Shown: positions 30,951 through 40,341 of the stretch, one piece after another | How the letters are laid out: each line of letters begins with the position of its first letter | Numbering within the stretch: position 1 is the first letter of the stretch | DNA from: CAVVGZ01 sp963747965 | Lineage (GTDB): Bacteria > Chloroflexota > Anaerolineae > Anaerolineales > Anaerolineaceae | Direction of reading: 5' to 3' | Length of the DNA stretch: 64,000 bases | NCBI GenBank assembly: GCA_963747965.1 | Contig: CAVVGZ010000010.1 | Span: forward strand, 116,668 to 180,667 | Translations under genes and position numbers: made by a program | The notes under the pieces: model-generated | Seen by the model: only the letters and a program-made list of their open reading frames with translations | Databases searched by the model: none | Told to the model about the DNA's origin: nothing

Positions 30951-31313
30951 ATGGACCCCAAAATCCAGCAAACAGCCTTTGGATCCATTCAGATTGGCGA
31001 TGAAAAATACAGTCACGATGTTCTTATTTCACTCGACGGTTCTATCAATAAACGACAAAAGAAACTATCTAAAGAGGTTTTTGGTACTTCGCATGTGATA
31101 TCCCTTGCAGAAGCAGAATTTATCTACGAAGATGGGGCGGATATTTTGATTTTGGGATGTGGATTTATGGACAGGGTTAAACTCTCCGATGAAGCATTGC
31201 AGTTTTTTGAACAGCATCATTTAAAAACATATCTTGAACCCACCCCAAAAGCCGCTGACCGTTGGAATGAGACCAGCGGTAACGTAATTGGATTATTTCA
31301 CATCACTTGTTAA
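30951..31313 (+). CDS. Mth938/NDUFAF3-like domain protein
   Basis: 120 aa. FGSIQIGDEKYSHDVLI at the start and DILILGCGFMDRVKLSDEA match the DUF498 (Mth938) fold, also found in the complex-I assembly factor NDUFAF3. The bacterial function is unknown. AATGAGGAGTAAAAG before the ATG provides the ribosome site. Confidence 0.8.
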   Translation: MDPKIQQTAFGSIQIGDEKYSHDVLISLDGSINKRQKKLSKEVFGTSHVISLAEAEFIYEDGADILILGCGFMDRVKLSDEALQFFEQHHLKTYLEPTPKAADRWNETSGNVIGLFHITC

Positions 31314-31383
31314 TGGGATACACTTATTGTAGAAACCATTTTAAGAAATAGGGTATATATTCATAAAACCTGGAGGAGGCAGA

Positions 31384-31893
31384 ATGGCTCATTCCCTTGT
31401 AGAACAATTGCGATTCACTCGCGGTGAATTCATGCGGTGCATTGATGGCATCACGGAGGATGAAGCCCAGCAGCGGATTTTGCCGATGAATGCCATCAGC
31501 TGGATGATTGGCCATCTGGCAGACCAGGAAAACAAATACTGGGTAGCCGGAGGCCTTGGAAAAATCATTTATCCAGATCTGAACGAACAGGTCGGATACG
31601 GAAAACCTCCTTCTACCCCGGCCCTTTCAGAAATGTTAGCCGTCTGGAGGGAAATCACAAACACTGCGGATATTTACCTGGAAAGCCTTACCCCGCCTAT
31701 TATGGAAACAAAAATGGCGATCCAGGGCACTACCCGCAAGGATAACATTGGTTCCATGCTTTACCGGAATATCTATCATTACTGGTTCCACCTTGGAGAA
31801 GCTTATTCCATACGCCAGCTGCTTGGCCATACAAACCTGCCGAGTTTTGTAGGAAATATGACCAGTTATTCCTACCAGCCAGAAAAGCAGTAG
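31384..31893 (+). CDS. DinB-family protein
   Basis: 169 aa four-helix bundle. Candidate metal-ligand histidines are in WMIGHLADQE, YRNIYHYWFHLGE and LLGHTNLP, the DinB/YfiT triad pattern. Family members are metal-dependent transferases (thiol or glutathione related) or stress proteins. TGGAGGAGGCAGA precedes the ATG. Confidence 0.8.
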   Translation: MAHSLVEQLRFTRGEFMRCIDGITEDEAQQRILPMNAISWMIGHLADQENKYWVAGGLGKIIYPDLNEQVGYGKPPSTPALSEMLAVWREITNTADIYLESLTPPIMETKMAIQGTTRKDNIGSMLYRNIYHYWFHLGEAYSIRQLLGHTNLPSFVGNMTSYSYQPEKQ

Positions 31894-32192
31894 CATCCAG
31901 GCAGCCATCATTTGATCTCCGCGGTTGCCCTTTTCTTAACATCAATCTATAAAATAATAAATACATCCATATGTGTGCGTGAGGGAAACCGTCTAATTTA
32001 ACCACGCTGGCAGGAATGAGTTCTCGTTCGGTTTTGTAACCAACACCCACCAAACCGGGTATCCATAACAGCCCGGCCCAGAAAATCCCTTTTACCTGGT
32101 TCTGTTTGACTGCCATCACCGTCTGGAAAGATACAGCCGCATCACTGACGAAAGAAATAAATTTTTCTCTGCCGATAGATTAAAATCAATGT

Positions 32193-32750
32193 ATGAATGT
32201 GTTTCACTCACATAAATCTCCCCTTCAAAGGCTATATTTTGTATTGGCTAACAAGAAAATCATCCTCGTGGCAGGGTTGAGCACAGCAGTTTTATTATTC
32301 CTAATCCATAACAGCTCAAATAAGTACTTACCTGAAAACGCCCCTGGAATCATCGCCATCCAATTTTGCACAACACCGGATACATTCATGGCTGTACTAA
32401 GACAATGGGGGGAGGCAGGGGTAACCGGATACCGGGAACATCTCTGGCTGGATTACCTGTTTCCAGCAGCCTATGCAATTTTTTTTGCCAGCCTGATTGC
32501 TTGGATGGATAGGAAAAGAACGATTTCAACCGGTAAAATCCCCATTATCTTCAGCTTTCCCCTGGTTGCAGGTTTATTGGATTGGTTGGAAAATACCATT
32601 CACCTGCAGTTACTCCAGAATCCAACTGCCATAAATGCTGTGCTGATCTTCAGTGCATTTGTTATTTCTTCCACAAAGTGGCTTTTATTGTTTGTCACCG
32701 TAATATATATTCTTATTCGCTTTCTAAAGTTGATCATGCGGGAGACTTGA
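32193..32750 (+). CDS. Four-helix integral membrane protein, unknown function
   Basis: 185 aa. Hydrophobic helices lie near residues 24-43, 88-105, 118-137 and 148-178. FCTTPDTFMAVLRQWGEAG forms a periplasmic-type loop and VAGLLDWLENTIHL a conserved-looking amphipathic stretch. Not recognised. The upstream gap (31894-32192) contains no supported gene. Confidence 0.65.
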   Translation: MNVFHSHKSPLQRLYFVLANKKIILVAGLSTAVLLFLIHNSSNKYLPENAPGIIAIQFCTTPDTFMAVLRQWGEAGVTGYREHLWLDYLFPAAYAIFFASLIAWMDRKRTISTGKIPIIFSFPLVAGLLDWLENTIHLQLLQNPTAINAVLIFSAFVISSTKWLLLFVTVIYILIRFLKLIMRET

Positions 32751-32877
32751 TAACCTGCAGTTCTGAAAAGCAGCATATTGGATTCTCTGGAACAATACTA
32801 ATTATTCATCCATAAAATAGATAACGATCCAAATTGCAAATGGAATGAGTAAGCATCGTGCGGAAAGGAAAAACAAC

Positions 32878-33882
32878 ATGGAGAATTTAGCGGTCGACCC
32901 TGTTGTAAATTGGCTGCTGGAAGAAGAAAATCCATCTGTCCGCTATTTCACCCTTACCGATCTGCTTGCCGTCCCTAAAAACGATCCTATGGCTATAAAT
33001 AGCTATAAATCAATATATAGCAGTGGCCCGGTTCCAAAAATACTGGGAAAGCAGAATCCCGGAGGATATTGGGAAGAACCGGAACATTTTTATGTTAAAG
33101 GGAAATATCGCGGAACGGTGTGGACCATGCTGCTGCTGGCAGAACTTGGGGTTAATGGGGAACAGGAGAATGTCCTGCAGGCAGCAGAATTTCTTTTCAA
33201 TTTTGTCCAGGATCCAGAGAGTGGGGCCTTTACATACCGCAGTCACGATGGGGTGCCTGTACCGGGTGCAACCATCCCATGCCTGACAGCAAATATGACC
33301 TGGTGCCTGCTCCGTTTTGGTTACCTGGATGATCCCAGGCTGCAGAGCGCCATTCGATGGCTGACCACCTGCATGCGCTTTGATGATGGAAGTGGCAATC
33401 CCCCTGCATCCTATCCCTATCATGGAAAAGAAAGCTGCTGGGGAAAACACACTTGCATGATGGCTGTTGTAAAGACCCTCAAGGCACTTTCCCAAATCCC
33501 TCCCAATATAAGGTCTGAGCAAGTCACGAGCACGATTGAGGCTGGGGTCGAGTTTATCCTGAAACACCATATCTATAAGCGCAGTCATAATTTGGATGAA
33601 ACCGCCAATACCCATTGGCTTAACTTTGGCTTCCCATTAATGTGGAACAGTGATGCGTTAGAAATGCTTTCGATCCTCCTTGAATTGGGTATTCGCGATT
33701 GGCGCATGGGTGACAGCATTGAATTGGTACGCTCAAAGCAAAACCGTGGAGGAATTTGGCTCCTGGAAAGCAGTTATAATGGCCGCTTCCAGGTACATAT
33801 CGAGGCTAAGGGCAAGCCAAGTAAATGGATCACACTTAAAGCGCTTGGTGCATTAAATGAAGCAGTTCAGGCAGGTTTGTAA
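32878..33882 (+). CDS. Squalene-cyclase/prenyltransferase-like alpha-alpha barrel protein
   Basis: 334 aa from the ATG at 32878, which has an AAGGAA site; a further ATG at 32845 is less likely. Repeated helical segments with QNPGGYWEEPEHFY, RGTVWTMLLLAELG, ESGAFTYRSHDG and KQNRGGIWLLES resemble QW-type repeats of terpene cyclases. The DxDD catalytic motif of cyclases is not evident, so this is probably a fold relative without that chemistry. Confidence 0.7.
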   Translation: MENLAVDPVVNWLLEEENPSVRYFTLTDLLAVPKNDPMAINSYKSIYSSGPVPKILGKQNPGGYWEEPEHFYVKGKYRGTVWTMLLLAELGVNGEQENVLQAAEFLFNFVQDPESGAFTYRSHDGVPVPGATIPCLTANMTWCLLRFGYLDDPRLQSAIRWLTTCMRFDDGSGNPPASYPYHGKESCWGKHTCMMAVVKTLKALSQIPPNIRSEQVTSTIEAGVEFILKHHIYKRSHNLDETANTHWLNFGFPLMWNSDALEMLSILLELGIRDWRMGDSIELVRSKQNRGGIWLLESSYNGRFQVHIEAKGKPSKWITLKALGALNEAVQAGL

Positions 33883-33960
33883 TACAATTTGAGTTACCAA
33901 ACACAGTTTCGTTGTTTGTCCGCTTCTTAGATTGATCATCAATTTTTTGGAGACACACCA

Positions 33961-34476
33961 TTGAATCCAGGTAAAACTGAGGCGGATTTATACCAGTTCC
34001 TCGCAGACAACCACATCGAATATATACGTTTTGACCACCCGCCGGTTTACACCTGCGAACAGGCATCCCTCGAACTCCCGAATGCGCCTGGCGCAAAAAT
34101 CAAGAACCTTTTACTGTCGAGCCCAGAAACGGGCAGGCTTTATTTACTCGTAGCCGCCCAGGATAAAAGGATCCACTTCAAGAAACTTGCAAAATTAATG
34201 GGGGAAAAAAACCTGCGGTTTGCCAGCCCGGAAAACCTGTTGGAGTTCCTGGGGGTTGAACAGGGAGCCGTTACCTTGCTGGGTATTATCAACGACTCCG
34301 AAGAAAAGGTGACCCTCTTGATGGACAGTGACCTGAAAAAAGCAGACGCCCTGCAGTGCCACCCCCTGGTAAATACAGCCACCCTGGTGATCCCGGGTCA
34401 GGATGTCACCAGGTTTCTTACCCTGCTCAACCACCCTCCTGTCTACATTTCAGATTTTGCTTATCCAGCGGGATAA
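33961..34476 (+). CDS. YbaK/ProX-type aminoacyl-tRNA deacylase
   Basis: 171 aa. YIRFDHPPVYTCEQA, the PGAKIKNLLLSS segment with the catalytic-type lysine, and VEQGAVTLLGIIND are typical of prolyl-tRNA editing domains, which remove mischarged alanine or cysteine from tRNA-Pro. The start is a TTG at 33961, supported by TTGGAGACA ten bases upstream; no ATG precedes the domain. Confidence 0.85.
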   Translation: MNPGKTEADLYQFLADNHIEYIRFDHPPVYTCEQASLELPNAPGAKIKNLLLSSPETGRLYLLVAAQDKRIHFKKLAKLMGEKNLRFASPENLLEFLGVEQGAVTLLGIINDSEEKVTLLMDSDLKKADALQCHPLVNTATLVIPGQDVTRFLTLLNHPPVYISDFAYPAG

Positions 34477-34580
34477 TCCATTTGCCCTGGTGGTTTAAAC
34501 AATCCGCAGGAATGGATCGCATTAATGTGGTTGCAGCTGCGATTTATCTTACAGGAATTCCACCATCTCCCCGGTAATGA

Positions 34581-35792
34581 TCAGCCCCTGCCCATCCGTT
34601 TTGCCATTTGCTGGACAAAGTCGGCTGTTATCTCTGCAATACCTTGTTCCCGTGCCCGCTCATTGATTACCCTTTGAGCCATGCGCCTGGCAAATGGTGG
34701 AATACGTTTCAGCCGCTCCTCTGCCTCTGCAGTCCAGGGAATATCCTGGGGGTCCACCGATTTGTTTTCTTCCGGCAGGATAATTGGATGATCATTTGAT
34801 CTGGTAATTAATAAATTGCGATTAATCAGGCGGGCTAGATTGTGTGAATTTGATCCAATCAGAGAGCCTTCCTGCCGGTGAAGTCCCCATCTCCCCACAA
34901 CAACGAAACTGGCATTTGTGAGAGCTGCATAATGGTTAATTTGTGGGTACACCTTGCCAGCTAAAACCTTGGTGTGCATATCCATCCCCAGAGATCGGGC
35001 ATAAAGTGCCGCCTGGTGAACACCGCTCGCATAGATCTTTTCCAGACCCTGGTCAATTATCTCATCATGAAGTTTTTCCTGGGCGGGAAAATCGAAGCGT
35101 TGTTTGTCCTTTTCCGGGAGGGATCCGGAAATTGTTCTAAACACACCCAGGTGAAAGAAAGGATCATAGACAGCTATACCATGCACTTCACCACCGTCCA
35201 ATTTTGCCAGGTTGACAGCTGTATGAACTGCGGCAAATGAATCCTGGCTGCCATCCACTCCTACAACAATGGGATGTTCCTTCAATACCCAGGGTTGGCG
35301 GATGATCATCAAATCTGAATTTTCTGCGTGCAGCAGGATTCGCTCAGTCAAACCGCCCAGCTGGCTTTCTTCAACACGTCCGTGTCCCCAGGCACCCATC
35401 ACGATTAAATCAGGCTTGTAGTCAGCAATGAGATTTAATAGTTTGAGATAATTCGATCCTTCCGGGGTAATTCCTTTGCATACAAAACCGCTTTTTTCTG
35501 CTGACTGAAATAATGGAGCCAGGTAAGCATCCGAAATGAGCTGCATCCCATCCGTGATAAGGTTCTCATGGGTGCTGCGTAATTGTCCCAGTTTCTGTTC
35601 TTCCTGATAACGGTCAGGCAAACCATTTTCCATCTGCTCAAATCGCTCGCGGTGTAGTTTCGCTGCGTATACATGGCAGCCAAGTACTTCGCATTGGGAG
35701 ATTTTCCCGCCCAGTGTTTGAACCGTTTCTAATGCTAGGTTGGACCACAAAGATCCGTCTAAGGCTATAAGTATCTTTTTGTACACAATCAT
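34581..35792 (-). CDS. Tandem universal stress protein with C-terminal PCP-reductase-like domain
   Basis: 403 aa. Two UspA domains (KKILIALDGSLWSN at residue 5 and HPIVVGVDGSQDSF near 198) carry ATP-loop patterns (VMGAWGHGRVEES; VVGRWGLHRQEGS). The last ~50 residues (WTAEAEERLKRIPPFARRMA) resemble the PCP_red domain found in light-independent protochlorophyllide reductase and elsewhere. The start overlaps the upstream gene's stop (ATGA), so the two are coupled. A nucleotide-binding sensor with an attached helical metal or redox module is plausible. Confidence 0.85.
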   Translation of the reverse strand: MIVYKKILIALDGSLWSNLALETVQTLGGKISQCEVLGCHVYAAKLHRERFEQMENGLPDRYQEEQKLGQLRSTHENLITDGMQLISDAYLAPLFQSAEKSGFVCKGITPEGSNYLKLLNLIADYKPDLIVMGAWGHGRVEESQLGGLTERILLHAENSDLMIIRQPWVLKEHPIVVGVDGSQDSFAAVHTAVNLAKLDGGEVHGIAVYDPFFHLGVFRTISGSLPEKDKQRFDFPAQEKLHDEIIDQGLEKIYASGVHQAALYARSLGMDMHTKVLAGKVYPQINHYAALTNASFVVVGRWGLHRQEGSLIGSNSHNLARLINRNLLITRSNDHPIILPEENKSVDPQDIPWTAEAEERLKRIPPFARRMAQRVINERAREQGIAEITADFVQQMAKRMGRG

Positions 35793-36475
35793 TTCCTGGG
35801 GTAAGGAGTCTTGTCTTTTATCCCGACGATGTGAAAGAGATAACCCAATGAATATCGGGGTTGGTAAATATGGAACGCATCCCGGGAAAACATCTGGCGG
35901 GCAGCCAGAAGAAATCGATAATAGACATTCTCGTGATCAATCAATTCTGCAATTGCATTAAACTGATAGCTTGGATAACGGGGTGCATCGCCAGTGAAAA
36001 GCAGAGCGCAGAATGGATTGGATTGAAGGTTTTGGAGAGTCTGGCCGTCAAATATTTCCAATCCCCCGAGCATCCAGGGGTCAAAGAACGCCTCATCACA
36101 GTAAAATTCTCTCAAAGCCTGGAGACGGCGGTCCAATGTCACTTCCCATGGATCGTTTTGGGTTTCTTCCACAGCCCGTTCAAAAAGGTGGCTGAACCGT
36201 TCTACAACATCCATTTTTGGGAGTAGCCCTACCCCGCGGGTCGCCAGGTTAATAGAAAAAAATCCATCGTTCCAGCTTGCCAGAACGGGTAAATGGGCCG
36301 GCTGGGATTTAACTGCCGCGGAACCCGATTTTTGGAGAGTATTAATCATCTCCATCCGTGCAGTGGACTGCCATTCAAAAAATGGCTGTGGCAGTTTCTC
36401 TTTATTAAAGGTATGTTCCTCGTGATCCCGTGATACGTTTATGCTCTCGCAATTAATAATCAAATGAACTGGCAA
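35789..36475 (-). CDS. Unknown protein coupled to the universal stress protein
   Basis: 228 aa in the longest frame, starting at a TTG (36475) that overlaps a TATAAT sequence. The internal ATG at 36355 is an alternative start, giving 188 aa. No signal peptide, membrane helix or known motif is seen. It is rich in aromatic residues, with LASWNDGFFSINLATRG in the middle. Its stop overlaps the USP start (ATGA), so the two products probably work together. Confidence 0.6.
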   Translation of the reverse strand: MPVHLIINCESINVSRDHEEHTFNKEKLPQPFFEWQSTARMEMINTLQKSGSAAVKSQPAHLPVLASWNDGFFSINLATRGVGLLPKMDVVERFSHLFERAVEETQNDPWEVTLDRRLQALREFYCDEAFFDPWMLGGLEIFDGQTLQNLQSNPFCALLFTGDAPRYPSYQFNAIAELIDHENVYYRFLLAARQMFSRDAFHIYQPRYSLGYLFHIVGIKDKTPYPRK

Positions 36476-36724
36476 TTATAAAAAATTCCTTTCCTACCAA
36501 TAAAATAGTTCAATAATTGGTCATTATCAAAATCCGGATGAATTGAGACCAGAACTGCCACCATTTTATCCGAATTCCGTGATTCATTTATCGTACAATT
36601 CTTCGAATTCCACATCTCTGCGGGATTCGATTTCAACATGCAGGTGCAGTTCTGAGATGGAATAACTTCAGGCTGCTTCCCTTGGGTGATATCCTTTCAC
36701 ACTTGGTGTTCAGAAAAGCAGTTC

Positions 36725-37966
36725 CTATTCAATTTGGTCGAGAGGAATATCCAGTAAATAGGAGATAATCAAATATAGTTCCTCATCCGTTCCTCCAAAT
36801 GGAGGCATGGCTACATTTGCCTGACCGCGCGGATCTCGCAGGAATTTTTGCAAGTCAGCAGGATCAGGATGGCGGGTTTTTGCTTTCTCAGCCGCATTCC
36901 CGGCAAGGCCGGGATGGCATCCACCGCAGTTCCGGTCAAACAGGGGTTTGCCGGATGAGCCGCCGGCTTCCTGAATCTGGGCCGGGAAGGAAACCACCTG
37001 TCCCTGCTTGTCGATCACACCGGCAATGGAGAAGGTCTTGCGTTCCAGGGATCGGGTAATCCCCATCAACCATACCGCCAGGAACACAGGCACAATAATC
37101 AATACTACGGTGCTCCCGGGGCTAAGTTTCAATCCAATCTGGTTTAAGAAATAGATAAAAACAAGGGGAACAAGACCGGCCAGGATGCCTGCCAACCAGA
37201 TCGGGGTTAACTCACCGCCCATCAGCATCGCCTGCCCTTCCGGACGTACAGCAAAAATGCGGATAATTCCAATCGGTATCTGTATCAGCAGGGCTGCAGT
37301 GATCAACTTTGTGCTCCATTTGATCGCATAACGGTGATATTCAGCCTGGTCGTCATTTTTCCGCCAGGCAGGGATCAGGTTAAGGATGATGATCAAAACG
37401 CCAATTAGTGCCACACCTGCACCCATGCGGTGCAGAAGGGACGGGAAAAACACAGGGTTCAGGAATGCATTGATCGTCCCCCCTTCTTGCGGCCAGCTCC
37501 CCGGGTTATTGATGAAACCCGTCATAGATGTGAAAACCATATATGGTAGAAATGGCAGAACCGCTCCGATGGTACCCCATAAGCGGTGATTTCCATTTGG
37601 ATTATCCCAGTTTAGGTAATATGCAAATTGAAACGCCAACCCGCCTGTAAAACCAAAAAGTTGCAAAACAATCAACCAGAAAAACTGGTTGAATAACAGG
37701 GTTATAACCAGGGGTTTCAATCCGATTAATAGAACGACCACACCGCTTCCCAGAACAGCGCCCACTACACCCACTTCCAGACCAATTTTTAATAGGTTTT
37801 TCGCCATGCGCAGGAGATATTCATTCCTGGTACGTAAGGCATACCCTTCCATCAACAAAACTACAAGCGGTACCAATCCCCCGACGCTAACCATAGTAAA
37901 GTGAATTAATGCCATTAATCCGATCATCAAGCTCTGGGTGTTGGGCGAGATTTGAGGTCCGATCAT
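36725..37966 (-). CDS. CydA'-like cytochrome bd-family subunit with C-terminal heme c domain
   Basis: 413 aa. About eight membrane helices of the CydA fold are followed by a cytochrome c domain with CGGCH (347-351) and a Met-containing MPPFGGTDEEL. Histidines H22 and H179 match the CydA heme-b positions. The glutamates of the heme-d/proton path in the partner are replaced (LQLFGFTGGLAF region, about 101-112), and the quinol GRQPW loop is absent. It is therefore probably the accessory CydA' of a CydAA' pair whose electrons come through heme c. It starts 10 bases after its partner. Confidence 0.82.
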   Translation of the reverse strand: MIGPQISPNTQSLMIGLMALIHFTMVSVGGLVPLVVLLMEGYALRTRNEYLLRMAKNLLKIGLEVGVVGAVLGSGVVVLLIGLKPLVITLLFNQFFWLIVLQLFGFTGGLAFQFAYYLNWDNPNGNHRLWGTIGAVLPFLPYMVFTSMTGFINNPGSWPQEGGTINAFLNPVFFPSLLHRMGAGVALIGVLIIILNLIPAWRKNDDQAEYHRYAIKWSTKLITAALLIQIPIGIIRIFAVRPEGQAMLMGGELTPIWLAGILAGLVPLVFIYFLNQIGLKLSPGSTVVLIIVPVFLAVWLMGITRSLERKTFSIAGVIDKQGQVVSFPAQIQEAGGSSGKPLFDRNCGGCHPGLAGNAAEKAKTRHPDPADLQKFLRDPRGQANVAMPPFGGTDEELYLIISYLLDIPLDQIE

Positions 37967-37976
37967 GCTTTTTCTC

Positions 37977-39356
37977 CTATTGCGGGCTTATGAGAAAATT
38001 TACCAGGGTTTCCATATCTTCCGGTGTAACCGCGATCAGGGGCATCCCTGCCGGAGGATTCTGAATCAGGGTCTTGATTTCTTCAGCCGTCAAACGATCA
38101 CCAACCTCGGTCAGTTCCGGTCCTACCTGCCCTCCTTGTCCGTCGTAGGTATGGCAGCCAATGCAGGAGTACTGCTGGAACAGGGCAAAACCGGGATCTG
38201 TAATCCCAGTTGTCGGTTCCGCCTGGGGTGCTGTGGATGTCTCAACCATTATTTGAGGTTGGGCAGTTGGTGAAATTTCCTGCTGCTGAGCCTCCTCTTT
38301 AGCAAAAGCGTTTTTCATCATTTCACTCATGGTCTCATTGCCATACATCAGGCCGTACACCAGGTAAGGTTTGCGGGCACGTTCCCGCGAAAATCCCATG
38401 AATGCGTTGGTAGATAAAATCATTAAAACCGAGGTTATCAGGATTAATTTTCCAAAGACAGTTACCCCTTTCCTGGGATATTGCACAGCAAGAAACCAGG
38501 CGATCAGGATAGCCAATGTCGCCAGGAGGATTCCGCCAAACCAAAAAACAAATAATTCTCCCCCCAGGAATTTTGGTACAACAGATCCTTCAGGAGCAGC
38601 AAATCGGGTCCCAACTTCAAGAGAATAGAGGTACCAGACACCAGGTAGAAACTGTATTGCGGTTGCAATGAGTGCCCATTTGCCGGCATAATTTAGTGCC
38701 CAGATGCCATATTCCTTTTCTTCTTCATTTTTTGCCCGGGAGTGTTTCCAGATGGCATAGATGATGAGGAAAAATCCTGTAATCGAGAATGCTGCTATTG
38801 CCCGGTGGGTAAAACTGGCAAAGAAGGAAGGATTAAAAATTGCATCAAATATGTTGTGGGTTTCTGCCCAGCTGCCAGGGGTGAGCATGAATGAAGCCAG
38901 CCCGTTGATTAAGAATCCGCTCATCCAGGCCCCAAATACTCCCAGTAGACCATAAACCATGTGCAGCGGCCTGTGTGCCATCCGGTCATAGGTATATCTA
39001 TAGATTGCAATGAAGATGGTCTCCATCAGGAAGAAACTGATTTCAATTAATAACGGCCAGAAAAAAATACGGGCTGTGGTGGAAAAAAAGGTTGGGAATA
39101 ATCCTATGTTGGTTGCCACAAGGGCAATTCCGCCGAAAGCGCCCACTCCAACTGTCACAAGAACCATTACGGATAGTTGCTTGGAAAGTGTGTCATAGCG
39201 ATGATCGCCTGTCTTTTTTCCCAACCACTCGGATATGACAGCGATAATTGGCGCTCCCATCACAAAATTTACAAAGAATGGAATGTGAAGTAGTGCAACC
39301 AGGGCGATCAATCCACTTCGACCTAAAATTGGTACATTAATGGGTGGCCACTCCAT
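37977..39356 (-). CDS. CydA-like cytochrome bd-family subunit with C-terminal heme c domain
   Basis: 459 aa. The CydA fold has H24, E105 and E112 (LLIEISFFLMET), H132 and H184 (FTHRAIAA) at positions matching the b595/d/b558 ligands and proton-path acids. A Gln/Pro-rich linker (about 355-385) leads to a cytochrome c domain with CIGCH (398-402). The canonical quinol loop motif GRQPW is missing. This matches the cytochrome-c-bearing OR-C-type branch of the bd superfamily. Together with the next gene it likely forms a membrane oxygen reductase or detoxifier. Confidence 0.85.
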   Translation of the reverse strand: MEWPPINVPILGRSGLIALVALLHIPFFVNFVMGAPIIAVISEWLGKKTGDHRYDTLSKQLSVMVLVTVGVGAFGGIALVATNIGLFPTFFSTTARIFFWPLLIEISFFLMETIFIAIYRYTYDRMAHRPLHMVYGLLGVFGAWMSGFLINGLASFMLTPGSWAETHNIFDAIFNPSFFASFTHRAIAAFSITGFFLIIYAIWKHSRAKNEEEKEYGIWALNYAGKWALIATAIQFLPGVWYLYSLEVGTRFAAPEGSVVPKFLGGELFVFWFGGILLATLAILIAWFLAVQYPRKGVTVFGKLILITSVLMILSTNAFMGFSRERARKPYLVYGLMYGNETMSEMMKNAFAKEEAQQQEISPTAQPQIMVETSTAPQAEPTTGITDPGFALFQQYSCIGCHTYDGQGGQVGPELTEVGDRLTAEEIKTLIQNPPAGMPLIAVTPEDMETLVNFLISPQ

Positions 39357-39600
39357 AAGATTCCTCCGTAATTGGATGGATATGGTCTTAAACTTCTGAA
39401 ATTAATGTTCGAGAAGTGATCATACCGGGAAGGATATTTGACATTATAGACAACATCACTAGGAAATGGAGCCTTGCTCCAGATGTACTAAATTGTAGCA
39501 TGAAAATAAATCCCGATAATTCTTTCAGAAAAATCAGGTGACCTGGGAATCGGATGATATTCTTTGGATATTTCATCACCCCATTTATCCACTGGCGGGA

Positions 39601-40050
39601 TTATCCTTGCTTTTCAATATTGCGAATTTGAGTTTCCAGGCCTTTAATTCTCTCTTTCTGGACGTAGATTACCTCTCTCACAATATCCCCTAATGAAATC
39701 ATCCCGATCACTTTCTCCTCCTGATCAACAACAGGCAGGTGACGTATGTGATGATTGGTCATCAATTCCATTGCCTCATAGATTGTCTGGCTTGGATGGA
39801 TGGTTATCACTTTTGAGGTCATAATCTCTGAAACTTTGGTATCTTTGGATGCTTTCCCTTCCAGAATAATTTTTCGGGCATAATCCCTTTCTGAAAATAT
39901 CCCGGCCAGTTTTTCTCCTTCCAACACTACCAGGGCGCCCACTTCTTTCGCAGCCATGATTCGTAATGCATCGAACACGGATGCCTGTGGATTTACTGAC
40001 CAGACATCGTAACCTTTAATTTGTAATATGTTATGGATAATAGAATTCAT
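39601..40050 (-). CDS. CBS-domain pair protein
   Basis: 149 aa with two CBS motifs. ASVFDALRIMAAKEVGALVVL and SQTIYEAMELMTNHHIRHLPVVD each carry the adenosyl-ligand pattern, followed by GMISLGDIVREVIY. CBS pairs bind AMP, ATP or SAM and act as energy sensors. It lies upstream of the CydA pair on the same strand, 244 bases away, so cotranscription is uncertain. Confidence 0.9.
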   Translation of the reverse strand: MNSIIHNILQIKGYDVWSVNPQASVFDALRIMAAKEVGALVVLEGEKLAGIFSERDYARKIILEGKASKDTKVSEIMTSKVITIHPSQTIYEAMELMTNHHIRHLPVVDQEEKVIGMISLGDIVREVIYVQKERIKGLETQIRNIEKQG

Positions 40051-40341
40051 TGCGGACCACTCCTGAAAGATTTTCCCTTTGACGGGTTCTGATTAAATAG
40101 TATCATAAAACCCACCTAAGCATGTCGCTAATAACCCTGATGTCTTGTTATCGATGCGTGTTGGATTCACCATTGCAAATTCACCAATAATTTTATGGCT
40201 TAAATGAGGAAAGGTAGTCAATTAGTAATGAGCCTCACAGGTTGAGAAGTCCGTTATATAGACAAGGGAAATTTGGATGTATTTAAGAAAAACCTGCCGA
40301 AACATCTTATAAAAATCCAGGTTCTCTACTTCAAATACATA

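Noticed and set aside
31730..32119. A 129-codon frame on the minus strand with a hydrophobic start
   Set aside because: More than a third of it overlaps the DinB gene in antisense, it has no recognisable domain, and no ribosome site supports it.
39388..39579. A 63-codon minus-strand frame upstream of the CydA gene
   Set aside because: Hydrophobic but without recognisable pattern or ribosome site; likely the leader region of the CydA operon.
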